Positions 49,460-58,932 of a stretch of 64,000 nt of DNA are shown here, one piece after another. Position 1 is the stretch's first letter. Each line of letters begins with the position of its first letter. The notes under the pieces were generated by a model that worked only from the letters and a program-made list of their open reading frames with translations, made no database searches and was not told the DNA's origin. This DNA comes from Actinomycetospora callitridis. Its GTDB lineage: Bacteria > Actinomycetota > Actinomycetes > Mycobacteriales > Pseudonocardiaceae. Location of the stretch: positions 62,001 through 126,000 of the forward strand of contig NZ_JAQZAK010000011.1 in the NCBI RefSeq assembly GCF_028737265.1, read 5' to 3'. Both the position numbers and the translations under genes were made by a program.

Positions 49460-51066
49460 ACCAGCCGCTGCCCCGCGCGGATCCCGGCGCCGTAGAGCGC
49501 GCCGAGCCGCCCGTCGCGCGCCAGGGCCGCCCGCGCCGCGTTGGCCCCCGGCGTCCCGTGCACCGCACCCGCCGGGTGGGCCGTCGCGCCGGCGAGGAAG
49601 AGGCGCTCGACGGGGGTGTCGGGGCGCCCCAGCCCGGGCGTCGGGCGGAACACGAGCATCTGGTGCAGCTGGGCGGTGCCGGCCATGAGCGCGCCGCGCA
49701 CCAAGGACGGATTGCGGGCCTCGAGGTCGTCGGGCCGGGACACGACCCGCGCGACGACACGCTCGCCGAAGCCCGGCGCGTGGCGCTCGATGACCGCGTC
49801 CATGCGCGCGACCTGCTCGGCGAGCTCCTCCTCCGTGTGGACACGGCCGTGCGGCAGGTGCGTGTACGCCCAGACCGACTCCGTGCCGGGCGGCGAGCGC
49901 AGCGGGTCGGCGAGCGTCATCTGCCCGAGCAGCATGAACGGCTCGCGCGGCATGCGGCCGGCCGCGAGGTCGGCGCCGAAGTCGACGAGCCCTGCCACGT
50001 CCCCGCCGAGGTGCACCGTGCCCGCCTCGCGGGGCTCCGACGCGGTCCACGGGATCGGGGACGACAGCGCCCAGTCGACCTTGAGGATCGCGTCGTCGTA
50101 CTGGAACCGGGCGAGATCGTCGACCATCCGAGCCGGCAGGTGCTGCGTCCCCACGAGATCCCCGAACAGCACCGGCGCGGGGACGTCGGCGAGCACCGCG
50201 CGCCGGGCCCGCACCAGCCCGCCGGCCGCGTCCACGACCCCCACGGCCCGGCCGCCCTCGACCAGCACCCGGGCGACGGGACGCCCGCACTCCACACTCC
50301 CGCCCCGCAGGGCGAACCGGGTCACCAGCGCGTCCGTGATCCCCCGCGCGCCCCCTGCGGGCACCGGGAAGCCGACGTCCTGCGCGAGCATCGCGAGCAG
50401 CCAGCCGAACGCCGTGCTCGCGGTCTGGTTCACCCCGAGGTCGGTGTGCAGGGCGTTGCCGGCGACGAGGACCCGCGCGCCCTCCCCCGCGAACTCCTCC
50501 TCGCCGAACCGCGTCGACGGCAGCAGCATCCGGCGGGCGAGGCGGAGCGCGTCGGGGCCGCCGAGGGTCCGCAGCACCCGGGCGGCGTCGCGCACCGGCG
50601 GGAACGGCCCGAGGAACGCGGCGAGCAGCGGGTCGCGCAGTCGCTGCCACTCGTCGGCGAGCCGTCGCCAGGCGTCGCCGTCGCCGGGGGCGAAGCCGTC
50701 GAGCGACGCCGCGGTGACGTCGACGTCCCGCGAGAGCAGCACGCCACGGTCATCGGGCAGGACGTGCGCCAGCGGGGCGGGCGCGTGGCGCCACTCCAGG
50801 CCGTGTCCCTCGAGGTCCAGCGAGCGGAAGGCGGGCGACACGACGCCCATCGGGTAGAACGCGCTGCCGAGGTCGCTGCGGAACCCCGGCGCGGTGATCT
50901 CCTCGGTGCGCACCGCCCCGCCCGGCCCGTCCGAGGCCTCCAGCACGCGCACCGACCAGCCCCGGTCGGCCAGCATGTTCGCCGCCACCAGGCCGTTGTG
51001 GCCGGCGCCGACGACGACGGCGTCGACGGTCTCGGTGTCGCTCACGACCAGGTTCTCGGCGGGCAT
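49411..51066 (-). CDS. Phytoene desaturase-like FAD-dependent oxidoreductase
   Basis: 551 residues. FAD motif VVVGAGHNGLVAANMLADRGWSVRVLEA near the N-terminus (GxGxxG...E) and the PxxG-rich carotenoid-desaturase pattern (GGAVRTEEITAPGFRSDLGSAFYP; final LFLAGATAHPAGAVHGTPGANAARAAL). These NAD(P)/FAD oxidoreductases include retinol and carotenoid enzymes; the substrate is not readable and no other carotenoid gene is nearby. ATG 51066 gives MPAENLVVSDTETVDAVVVG; a later GTG is possible. Confidence 0.92.
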   Translation of the reverse strand: MPAENLVVSDTETVDAVVVGAGHNGLVAANMLADRGWSVRVLEASDGPGGAVRTEEITAPGFRSDLGSAFYPMGVVSPAFRSLDLEGHGLEWRHAPAPLAHVLPDDRGVLLSRDVDVTAASLDGFAPGDGDAWRRLADEWQRLRDPLLAAFLGPFPPVRDAARVLRTLGGPDALRLARRMLLPSTRFGEEEFAGEGARVLVAGNALHTDLGVNQTASTAFGWLLAMLAQDVGFPVPAGGARGITDALVTRFALRGGSVECGRPVARVLVEGGRAVGVVDAAGGLVRARRAVLADVPAPVLFGDLVGTQHLPARMVDDLARFQYDDAILKVDWALSSPIPWTASEPREAGTVHLGGDVAGLVDFGADLAAGRMPREPFMLLGQMTLADPLRSPPGTESVWAYTHLPHGRVHTEEELAEQVARMDAVIERHAPGFGERVVARVVSRPDDLEARNPSLVRGALMAGTAQLHQMLVFRPTPGLGRPDTPVERLFLAGATAHPAGAVHGTPGANAARAALARDGRLGALYGAGIRAGQRLVYGADVREVGRERAGR

Positions 51067-51084
51067 CCGCCGAGGATGCCCGTT

Positions 51085-51333
51085 TCAGTGCGGACCGAGC
51101 AGGTTGGTGCGGACGTCGACGAGGTGACGGCGCATGTGCTCGCGCGCGGCGTCCGCGTCGCGCTCGGTGAGCGCGGTGACGATCTCGGCGTGGCACTGCT
51201 CGTAGCCGCGCCGCCGTTCCGGCGAGGCCGAGCGCCGCTTGATGCTGCCCCACACCGGGAGGTCGCGGGCGGCGTTCATCGTGTCGAACAGCCGCAGCAG
51301 CAGCCCGTTGTGCGCCGCCGCCGCGACGGCCCG
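51085..51333 (-). pseudogene. GntR/FCD regulator, C-terminal remnant
   Basis: The last about 83 codons of an FCD-type GntR regulator: RAVAAAAHNGLLLRLFDTMNAARDLPVWGSIKRRSASPERRRGYEQCHAEIVTALTERDADAAREHMRRHLVDVRTNLL. This includes the typical end 'H..I..AL..RDA..A...M..HL'. The HTH and most of the ligand domain (about 150 residues) are missing; the frame runs into a truncated amidohydrolase read in the opposite direction. Cannot be a working regulator. Confidence 0.8.
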
Positions 51334-52283
51334 TCTGCCGCGACGCGATCAACGCCGGCCGCATCCCCGGCCCGCGCTACCTCGCCAACGGCCCCGAGAT
51401 CGCGGTGACGGGCGGCGCGCTGATCAAGTCGATCACGAAGTTCGCCGACGGGCCGGAGGGCATGCGGCTCGCGGTGCGCCAGCTGATCGACCTCGGCGTC
51501 GACCAGATCAAGCTGTCGATGACCGGCGAGGAGGTCACCGGCACCCAGCGCGCGGAGGACACGTACTTCTCCGACGAGGAGGTCGCCGCCGCGGTCACCG
51601 AGGCCCACCGGCGCGGCAAGCGCGTCTGTGCCCACGCGCGCTCCGCCGAGAGCGTGAAGATGTGCCTGCGGAACAAGGTCGACATCATCTATCACGCCTC
51701 GTTCACCGACGCCGAGGGCATGGACATGCTCGAGGCGAACAAGGACTGGGTGTTCGTCGCGCCCGGCATCAACTGGTTGATCGCCACGCTCTACGAGGCC
51801 GAGGCGTTCGGGTTCCCGCAGGAGGCGGCCGAGGCGGTCGGCTACAAGAAGGAGCTGGAGGTCGCCACCGACGGGCTGCGCGAGATGCACCGGCGCGGCA
51901 TCAAGCTGCTGCCCGGCGGCGACTACGGCTTCGCCTGGACCCCGCACGGCACCTACGCCCGCGACCTCGAGCACTTCGTCGAGCGCCTCGGTTTCACGCC
52001 GATGGAGGCGATCCTCTCGGCCACCAAGCTCGGCGGCGAGATCATGCTGCGCCCCGACGAGCTCGGCCAGGTCCAGCCCGGCTACCTCGCCGACCTCCTC
52101 CTCGTCGACGGCGACCCGCTCGACGACATCACGATCCTGCAGGACCACGACAAGCTGCACGCGATCATGAAGGACGGGCGCTTCCACAAGGAGGACAGCG
52201 GCATCGCCCCGCGCAGCGGGCTCGACGCCCCGGCCGGTCCGGTCACGGACGCCACGCGCCAGGTCGTCGAAGCCCGGCCCTGA
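51333..52283 (+). pseudogene. Amidohydrolase, N-terminal part missing
   Basis: About 317 codons of a metal-dependent amidohydrolase. Homologous sequence begins abruptly at VCRDAINAGRIPGPRYLANGPEIAVTGG, which normally lies about 110-120 residues into the protein. The kept part has GVDQIKLSMTGEE (the Lys), VCAHARSAE and DIIYHASF (His ligands), GGDYGFAWTPHGTYARDLEHFVE (Asp), and the end QPGYLADLLLVDGDPLDDITIL. The HxH motif of strand 1 is gone, so the metal site is incomplete. A shortened protein from GTG 51405 (292 residues) is possible but probably inactive. DUF1636 follows 4 bp later. Confidence 0.75.
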
Positions 52284-52287
52284 GCCC

Positions 52288-52611
52288 GTGCCGCTGCTGA
52301 TCTGCCGGACCTGTCCGCGGTACGACGTGGACAGCGGATCGTTCGGCGCCGCCCTGGACGGGGCGCTCGTCGGGGCCGACGTGCGTGTCGGTCACGTGCC
52401 CTGCCTCGGCGGGTGCCCGAACGCCGGCAACGTCGCCGTCGACGGGCCGGGCAAGCCCCGCGTCCGCTTCTCGCGGATCGGGGTGGACGACGCCGAGGAC
52501 CTCCTCGACGCGGCGCGGCGGTACGACGCGAGTCCCTCCGGTGCCCCGGACGACTGGGAGGTGCCCGCCGGACTCGCCGCGCGGGTCACCGCCGTCAGCC
52601 CGAAGCGGTGA
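52288..52611 (+). CDS. DUF1636 putative metal-binding protein
   Basis: 107 residues. LLICRTCPRYD and VPCLGGCPNAGNVAV provide the CxxC and CxxxC pairs typical of DUF1636, a small ferredoxin-like family found near cobalamin and metal genes. GTG 52288 is 4 bp after the amidohydrolase stop, so both were probably co-transcribed. The metal is unknown. Confidence 0.82.
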   Translation: MPLLICRTCPRYDVDSGSFGAALDGALVGADVRVGHVPCLGGCPNAGNVAVDGPGKPRVRFSRIGVDDAEDLLDAARRYDASPSGAPDDWEVPAGLAARVTAVSPKR

Positions 52612-52792
52612 GGGGTTCCGGGGATGCTTCGGTTTTCGAAGCTTTCCTCGTGCAGCTCGGGCGATGTCGTCGGCTCGCACTCCACCCCCGCCGCTCGGGC
52701 GAACGGTTCGTCCACACGGCGGCACGTCGGGTGACCTCGGAGGACGTACCCTTCCGCGAGGTGATCACGTGACGTGACGTCCGGGGGGATGG

Positions 52793-55700
52793 ATGGCGTC
52801 TGTCGGCCTGCGCCTGTTCGGCGGCGTGGCCGTGGTGCGCGACGGGGTGCCGGAGCCGCACCGCAGCCGCACCCTCGCGACCCTCCTCGCGGTCCTCGCC
52901 CTCCACGCGGGCGAGGCCGTCGACGGCGACGCGCTCATCGACGAGGCGTGGGGTGAGGACCTGCCGAAGAACCCCCGCGCCACCCTCCAGGTCGCGCTGA
53001 CCCGCCTGCGCGCGTGGCTGGGCGACCGCGCCGAGCCGTGGATCACCGCGGGCGGCGGGCTGTACACGCTGCACCTCGGGCGCGATGCCGTCGATGTCCT
53101 GGAGTTCGGCCGTCTCGCCGACGCCGCCCTGCGCGGCGGGGACCTCACCGCCCACGAGGACGCCCGCGCCGCGTGGCGGGGCACGCCGTTCCTCGGGCTC
53201 GACTCGACCCGTCTCACCGAGGCCCGGCGCAGCGCCGAGGAGCGCCGGCGCGCCGTGACGGTCCGCCACGCCGCGCTGCTGCTCGAGGAGCGCCGGTACG
53301 GCGACGTCGTCGACCTCCTCGCCGGCGAGGACCGCCTCGACGAGGAGCTGTCGGCCCTGCTCGTGCGGGCCCTGCGCGACGGCGGCCGGCACCGCGACGC
53401 CGTCGAGACCTACCTCGAGGTCCGTCGCAGGCTCCGCGACGAGCTCGACGTCGAGCCCGGGCCGGAGCTGCGGTCGCTCTACGGCGCGCTCACCCCGCCC
53501 CGCGCCGGCGGGGAGCGGACGAGCGCTCCGGAGCTGGTCGGTCGGGAGGTCCTCGCACGCACGATCCTCGACGCCCTGACCGGCGACGGCCGCCTGTTCG
53601 TGCTGCACGGCCGCGCGGGTGCGGGGAAGTCCGCCGCGCTCCGCGCCGTGGTCCACGCCGCCCGGGCGCGCGGGGCGCGGACGGCGAGCTCGGCGTGGGG
53701 GGAGAACGACGCCCCCGCCGCCGCGTGGCACGAGGTGATCGACGACCTGGAGATCCGGGGTCCGGTCCCCGACCGCGACCTCGGGCCCTGGGTCCATGCC
53801 CAGCTCGGTCGCCGTGCTGGGGACGCGCCCGTGCTCCTGGCCCTCGACGACGCCCACCGCGCCGACACCGCCTCGCTCGACGTCCTGCGCGCCCTCGCCC
53901 GTCGCGGCCTGCCCGCCGGGGTGGTCGTCGTGGTCGCGGCGCGGGCGCCCGACACCACCCCGCGCCCGCACTGGGACCGCGCACGGGCCGAGCTGGACGG
54001 GCACGACGCCGTCGCCACCGTCGCCGTCGGGCCGCTCGCCCCCGACGCGGTGGCCGTCCTCGTCCGGCGTCGTCTCGCCGCGCTCGAGCCGGACGACGAC
54101 CTCGCGCACGCGGTGATCCGCCGATCCGGGGGTCTCGCCCTCCACGTCACGGCGCTGCTCGACCTCCTCGGGCGCTGCGCCGGGCGGGAGGAGGCCCGGG
54201 AGGCGGTCGACCGGGTCCCCGACCAGGTGCGGGCCGTCATCGACCACCAGGCCGCCCAGCTCCCGGCCGCGACGCGGCGGGCGGTCGAGGCGCTCGCGGT
54301 GCTGCGTCCCGTCGACCTCACCGGCCTGGCCGCCGTCCTCGGGCGTCGCCCGCTCGACGTGGCCGACGACCTCGAGGTGGCGGTGCGGGCGGGGCTGGCC
54401 ACCGGCGAGGGCGACCGCTACGTGCTGCGCCACGACCTCGACGCCGACGGCCTGCGAGCCGGGGTGCCGCCGGTCCGCGCGGCGCACCTGCACCTCGCCC
54501 GGCTCGAGGGGCTCGACGACGACGCGGACGCGTTCACCGTGCTGCGCCACTGCGAGGGCGCCGCGACGCTGCTCGCCCCGTCCCGCCTGGCCGCGGCGCA
54601 GGTGGAGGCCGGCGTCGAGTCCTACCGCCGACGCGCGATCCCCGAGGCGATCGCCCTGTTCGAGGCCGCGCTCCCGGCGGCCACCGACCGGGCCCGCGCG
54701 CGCCTGCTCGGCCACCGCGCCCTGTGCCACTCCGCGGTGCGCGGGACCGGCGAGGCCCGGGACCACGCGCTGGAGGAGGACCTCGACCAGGCCCTCGACG
54801 CGGCCCTGGACGCCGGCGACGACGAGCTCGCCGTGCTGGTCGCGATCGGCGACGAGCCGCTGGGGCTCTCGGTGCAGGGCGACCCCCGCCGCTACGCGCG
54901 GCTGCACCGCCTCCTCGACCGGCCGCTGGCTCCGCGCCTGCGGCTCGACCTGCTCGTCGCGACGGTCCGCGAGGCCTCGGCGACCGCCCGGGACGGAGCG
55001 CCGGCGCTCGTCGCCGAGGCGAAGGCGCTGGCGGACGCGATCGCCGACGACGACCCCGAGGCCCGGGCCCGCGTCCGGGCGCTCGAGGCCCGCCACATCG
55101 TCGACGGCGCCCGCCCGGTGCGCGAGCGGCTCGCCGTCGCGACCGACGCCCACCGGCTCGCCCTGGCCACCGGGGACCCGTCGCTGTACCTGGAGGGCAC
55201 CGAGCTGCTGATGACCGCCGAGCTCGCGAACGGGCGCACCGAGCAGGCCCACAAGCTGCGCGTCGAGCTGGAGACCGCCGCCGAGCGGTGGTTCCGCCCG
55301 CGCTCGATCTGGGCCGCGCAGGTCACCGGGGCCGCGATGCTGCTGGCCGAGGGTGACCCGGGTGCCGACGCCGCGGCGAGCCGCGCCGCGGAACGGGGCC
55401 AGGCGCTCGGGCTCCCCGCGGCGCCGTTCGCCGCCGGCGCGCACCTGCTCGTCCAGCACCTGCTGCTGGGCACCGTCGCCGAGCTCGCCCCGCTCGCCGC
55501 CCACGCCTCGACCCGCGCGCTGAACACGGGGGCCTGGTCCGCCGCGGCCGCCTACGCGGAGGCCTGCGCGGGCCAGGACGACCGGGCGCGCGAGCACCTC
55601 GCGGAGTACGGGCGCCGCGCGGCCAACCCGGCGATGTGGTTCTCCCGCGCCGCGGCGGCGATGGCCGCGGCCGCCGCCGTCCGCCTCGGGGACGCCGCGG

Positions 55701-55987
55701 TCGCGACCCACGTCCGCGAGGTGCTCCCCGCCGACCCGGACGCCGCCGTGCTGGTGGGGTTCGGTGGCGCCGTGCTCGGTCCCGCGACGCTGTGGACGGG
55801 GCTCGCGGCCCGGGTCCTCGACGACCCCGAGACCGCCCGTCGGGACTGGACCGCCGCCCTCGCCCTGGCCGAGCGCGCCGGATGGACCCCGTGGGCCGCG
55901 GCGGCGCGGCAGTGCCTGGCCGCGCTCACGGACCCGAGCGCGCCGCTGCCGCTGGGGCTCGGGACGGCGGACGGGAACGGTCTCTGA
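52793..55987 (+). CDS. BTAD/AAA multidomain transcription regulator (AfsR-like)
   Basis: 1064 residues. The N-terminus has an OmpR-type winged HTH (LRLFGGVAVVRDGVPEPHRSRTLATLLAVLALHAGEAVDGDALIDEAWGEDLPKNPRATLQVALTRLRAWL) and the BTAD domain to about 235 (DELDVEPGPELRSLYGAL). A NACHT/AAA ATPase follows with Walker A GRAGAGKS (273-280) and Walker B PVLLALDDAHRADTASLDVLRAL, then a long TPR-like half. SARP/AfsR regulators often control secondary metabolism, but no biosynthetic cluster is beside it here. ATG 52793 is preceded by a G-rich site. Confidence 0.92.
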   Translation: MASVGLRLFGGVAVVRDGVPEPHRSRTLATLLAVLALHAGEAVDGDALIDEAWGEDLPKNPRATLQVALTRLRAWLGDRAEPWITAGGGLYTLHLGRDAVDVLEFGRLADAALRGGDLTAHEDARAAWRGTPFLGLDSTRLTEARRSAEERRRAVTVRHAALLLEERRYGDVVDLLAGEDRLDEELSALLVRALRDGGRHRDAVETYLEVRRRLRDELDVEPGPELRSLYGALTPPRAGGERTSAPELVGREVLARTILDALTGDGRLFVLHGRAGAGKSAALRAVVHAARARGARTASSAWGENDAPAAAWHEVIDDLEIRGPVPDRDLGPWVHAQLGRRAGDAPVLLALDDAHRADTASLDVLRALARRGLPAGVVVVVAARAPDTTPRPHWDRARAELDGHDAVATVAVGPLAPDAVAVLVRRRLAALEPDDDLAHAVIRRSGGLALHVTALLDLLGRCAGREEAREAVDRVPDQVRAVIDHQAAQLPAATRRAVEALAVLRPVDLTGLAAVLGRRPLDVADDLEVAVRAGLATGEGDRYVLRHDLDADGLRAGVPPVRAAHLHLARLEGLDDDADAFTVLRHCEGAATLLAPSRLAAAQVEAGVESYRRRAIPEAIALFEAALPAATDRARARLLGHRALCHSAVRGTGEARDHALEEDLDQALDAALDAGDDELAVLVAIGDEPLGLSVQGDPRRYARLHRLLDRPLAPRLRLDLLVATVREASATARDGAPALVAEAKALADAIADDDPEARARVRALEARHIVDGARPVRERLAVATDAHRLALATGDPSLYLEGTELLMTAELANGRTEQAHKLRVELETAAERWFRPRSIWAAQVTGAAMLLAEGDPGADAAASRAAERGQALGLPAAPFAAGAHLLVQHLLLGTVAELAPLAAHASTRALNTGAWSAAAAYAEACAGQDDRAREHLAEYGRRAANPAMWFSRAAAAMAAAAAVRLGDAAVATHVREVLPADPDAAVLVGFGGAVLGPATLWTGLAARVLDDPETARRDWTAALALAERAGWTPWAAAARQCLAALTDPSAPLPLGLGTADGNGL

Positions 55988-56037
55988 CCCTCCGCAGGGG
56001 TGCCGCCGGAGCATGGTCGGCGGGAGAATCGCCGACC

Positions 56038-57321
56038 ATGAGCACCCGGTTGTGGCATCCGTTCTCCGACATGGCCGCCGTCGACGGGAACGAGTTCGTC
56101 GTCGACCGCGCCGAGGGCGCGTACGTCTACGACGAGGCGGGACGCGCCTATCTCGACGGCTGCGCGAGCCTCTGGTACTGCAACGTCGGCCACGGACGGC
56201 AGGAGATCGTCGACGCGGCCATGAGGCAGATGTCCAAGCTCGAGGCGTACTCGTGCTTCGCCGACATCGCCAACCGCCCCGCGCTCGAGCTCGCCGACCG
56301 GCTGGCCGACCTGGCCCCCGTCGACGACGCCAAGGTGTTCTTCGGCTCGGGCGGCGCGGACGCCATCGACACCGCGGTGAAGCTCGCCCGCGCCTACTGG
56401 CAGGCGCGCGGCGAGCACCAGCGCGTCCACGTCGTCTCCCGTGAGACCGGTTACCACGGCACGCACGGCTTCGGAACGTCGATCACGGGCATCCCGCCGA
56501 ACCGCGACGGCTGGGGCGTGCTCCCCGGCGAGAACACCGTCGCGCCCCTGCACGACCTCGACGGCGTCGAGAAGGTGTTCGCCGACGTCGGCCCCGAGCG
56601 GATCGCGGCGTTCGTGATCGAGCCCGTCACCGGCGCCGGCGGCGTGCACCTGCCCACCGACGGCTACGTCGAGGGCGTCGCTGAGCTGTGCCGCCGCCAC
56701 GGTGTCCTGCTGGTGATCGACGCGGTGATCTGCGGCTTCGGCCGGCTGGGCACCTGGTTCGGCATCGAACGCTTCGGCGTCCGGCCCGACATGATCACCT
56801 TCGCGAAGGGCGTCACCAGCGGCTACCTGCCGCTCGGTGGCGTCATCGTCTCCGGCGAGGTCGCCGCCCCGTGGTGGACGACCCCCGGCGAGCGCACCCT
56901 GCGCCACGGCCCGACCTACTCGGGTCACCCGACCTGCTGCGCCGCCGGCCTCGCGACCCTCGACGTCTACGAGCGCGAGAACCTCATCACGCGCGGCAGC
57001 GAGCTGGAGACGCCGCTGTTCGAGGCGCTCGCGCCGCTCACGTCGCACCCGTACGTCCACGAGGTGCGCGCCGGCTTCGGTTTCCTGGCCGCGGTCGAGC
57101 TGGAGCAGGACGTGCTCGACGGCGTCCGCGACGCCCCGAACGTGCTGCTGCGCGCCGCGCGGAAGAACGGCGTGCTCGTGCGCGGGCTGGGCAAGGGCAT
57201 CGCGGTGTCGCCGCCGCTGATCGCGAACGACGAGGACATCGCCCTGCTCGCCGAGGCGATCCGCGGGGGGCTCGACTCCCTGCCGCTCGAGGCCCCGGTG
57301 CCCGCGGCGCCGGGCGCGTGA
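56038..57321 (+). CDS. Class III (omega) aminotransferase
   Basis: 427 residues, PLP-dependent. GSGGADAIDTAVKLARAYW binds PLP phosphate, YHGTHGFGTSITG, VIEPVTGAGGVHLP, and the Schiff-base Lys in MITFAKGVTSGYLPLGG are present. The usual DEV triad reads DAV (VIDAVICGFGRLG): the PLP-binding Asp is kept, the Glu is replaced by Ala. Such enzymes move amino groups from beta-alanine or diamines to pyruvate or 2-oxoglutarate. GGGAG lies 11 nt before ATG 56038. Next to the NmrA-like and pxpA genes, so may act on an amine from lactam breakdown. Confidence 0.92.
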   Translation: MSTRLWHPFSDMAAVDGNEFVVDRAEGAYVYDEAGRAYLDGCASLWYCNVGHGRQEIVDAAMRQMSKLEAYSCFADIANRPALELADRLADLAPVDDAKVFFGSGGADAIDTAVKLARAYWQARGEHQRVHVVSRETGYHGTHGFGTSITGIPPNRDGWGVLPGENTVAPLHDLDGVEKVFADVGPERIAAFVIEPVTGAGGVHLPTDGYVEGVAELCRRHGVLLVIDAVICGFGRLGTWFGIERFGVRPDMITFAKGVTSGYLPLGGVIVSGEVAAPWWTTPGERTLRHGPTYSGHPTCCAAGLATLDVYERENLITRGSELETPLFEALAPLTSHPYVHEVRAGFGFLAAVELEQDVLDGVRDAPNVLLRAARKNGVLVRGLGKGIAVSPPLIANDEDIALLAEAIRGGLDSLPLEAPVPAAPGA

Positions 57322-57339
57322 CCGCACCGAGGAGGGCCG

Positions 57340-58152
57340 ATGACGACCGTCCTGGTGGCCGGCGCGACCGGGAACGTGGGCGGCGAGGTGGTGCGGGCGA
57401 TCGCCGGCGCGGGCGAGGTCCGGGCGCTCTCGCGCCGGGGCACGCCCGTCGAAGGGGCCGTCCCGGTGGCCGGCGACCTGGGTGACCGCACCTCGGTGGC
57501 GGACGTCTGGCGCGGCGTCGACGCCGTGTTCCTGCCCGCAGGCCACCCCGACGTCCCGGGCCTGCTCGCCGACATGCGGGCGGCCGGGGTGCGTCGGGTC
57601 GTGCTGCTCTCGACCGGCGCGGTGGTCGGCGGCGACGTCGACAACGCGGTGACCCGGTTCAACCTCGTCTCCGAGGCCGCCGTGCGCGACTCGGGCCTCG
57701 GGTGCACGGTGCTGCGCCCGAGCGGGTTCATGTCGAACGCGCTGCAGTGGGCGCCGCTCGCCGACGTCGTCCGCGAGCCCTTCGCCGACGTCCCGGTCGC
57801 CGTCATCGACCCGGCCGACATCGGTGCCGTCGCCGCCCGTGCGCTCATCGACCCGGGGCTCGAGGGACGGAGCCTGCGGCTCACCGGGCCCGAGGCGACG
57901 CTCCCGGCCGACCGGCTGGCGGTGCTCGGGGATGTCCTCGGGCGCGACCTGCGTCTGGAGCCCGAGCCGGACGACGAGGCGCGGGCGCGTCTCGGGTCGG
58001 TGATGCCGGCCGCGTACGTCGACGCCTTCTTCCGCTTCTTCCGCGGCGGCGAGTACGACGACAGCCGGGTGACGACCACCGTCCCCGATCTCCTCGGGCG
58101 CCCGGCGCGGACGTTCCGTCAGTGGGCGGAGGTTCACGCCGGCGCGTTCTGA
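57340..58152 (+). CDS. NmrA-like NAD(P)-binding protein
   Basis: 270 residues, atypical SDR. VLVAGATGNVGGEVVRAI is the cofactor motif; RRVVLLSTGAVVG, VLRPSGFMSNALQWAP and VIDPADIGAVAARAL match NmrA/YtfG-type proteins, which bind NAD(P) and may act as redox sensors or reductases. No YxxxK. It is 18 bp after the aminotransferase. Confidence 0.88.
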   Translation: MTTVLVAGATGNVGGEVVRAIAGAGEVRALSRRGTPVEGAVPVAGDLGDRTSVADVWRGVDAVFLPAGHPDVPGLLADMRAAGVRRVVLLSTGAVVGGDVDNAVTRFNLVSEAAVRDSGLGCTVLRPSGFMSNALQWAPLADVVREPFADVPVAVIDPADIGAVAARALIDPGLEGRSLRLTGPEATLPADRLAVLGDVLGRDLRLEPEPDDEARARLGSVMPAAYVDAFFRFFRGGEYDDSRVTTTVPDLLGRPARTFRQWAEVHAGAF

Positions 58153-58167
58153 GCGGACACTGTGCCC

Positions 58168-58932
58168 ATGCAGACACGCGTCGACCTCAACGCCGACGCC
58201 GGGGAGAGCCTCGGGCGCTGGAAGCTCGGTCACGACACCGAGCTCATGGGCCACGTGACCTCGGTGAACGTCGCCTGCGGGTACCACGCCAGCGATCCGG
58301 TGACCATGCGCGACTCGGTGCGCACGGCCGTCGCCACCGACACCGCGATCGGCGCCCACCCCGGGCTGCCCGACCTCGTCGGCTTCGGGCGCCGGCGCAT
58401 GGCGCTGCGCCCGGACGAGGCCGCCCAGCTCGTGCTCTACCAGACCGGTGCACTGCAGGCGACGGCTCGCGCGGAGGGCGCCGAGGTCGTGCACGTCAAG
58501 CCCCACGGCGCGCTGTACGGCATGGCGCTGACCGACCCCGAGATCACCACCGCGATCACGGAGGCGGTGCTGCGCCTCGACCCGAACCTCATGATCTTCT
58601 GGCTGGCCGGGCCGACGGCCGACCTCGCCCGCTCGCTCGGCGCGACCGTGGCCCGCGAGGGCTTCGCCGACCTCGAGTACAACGACGAGGGCCACATCAT
58701 CGTCGAGCCCGAGCCCAAGGCGAAGGATCCCGACGCCGTCGCCCAGCAGGCCGTCGACCTCCTCGAGGGGCACGTGACCTCGACGACGGGCAAGCACCTC
58801 GACGTCGAGGTGGACACGATCTGCCTGCACGGCGACCGCCCCAACGCCGTCGAGATCGTCGAGGCCCTCCGTCGGCGCTTCGACTCCCTGGGCGTCGAGC
58901 GCGTGCCGGCGACTCAGCTGCTGCGGGGCTGA
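58168..58932 (+). CDS. pxpA: 5-oxoprolinase subunit A (LamB/YcsF family)
   Basis: 254 residues. RVDLNADAGESLGRWKLGHDTELMGHVTSVNVACGYHASDP and AHPGLPDLVGFGRRRMAL are the family signature; VHVKPHGALYGMA and TICLHGDRPNAVEIV follow. PxpA works with PxpB and PxpC in ATP-dependent opening of 5-oxoproline. Here pxpA faces pxpBC across a converging hydrolase rather than sharing their operon. ATG 58168 is used; GTG 58162 is 2 codons upstream. Its 3' end overlaps the hydrolase gene by 19 bp. Confidence 0.93.
   Translation: MQTRVDLNADAGESLGRWKLGHDTELMGHVTSVNVACGYHASDPVTMRDSVRTAVATDTAIGAHPGLPDLVGFGRRRMALRPDEAAQLVLYQTGALQATARAEGAEVVHVKPHGALYGMALTDPEITTAITEAVLRLDPNLMIFWLAGPTADLARSLGATVAREGFADLEYNDEGHIIVEPEPKAKDPDAVAQQAVDLLEGHVTSTTGKHLDVEVDTICLHGDRPNAVEIVEALRRRFDSLGVERVPATQLLRG

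Noticed and set aside
45422..50650. A 1742-codon open frame on the minus strand
   Set aside because: It runs opposite the AceE-like and LMF genes, is Arg/Pro/Gly/Asp-rich without any family motif, and is an effect of high GC lowering stop frequency.
52793..55987. Start of a secondary-metabolite cluster, because of the AfsR/BTAD regulator
   Set aside because: No PKS, NRPS, terpene or RiPP core genes lie on either side within the window.
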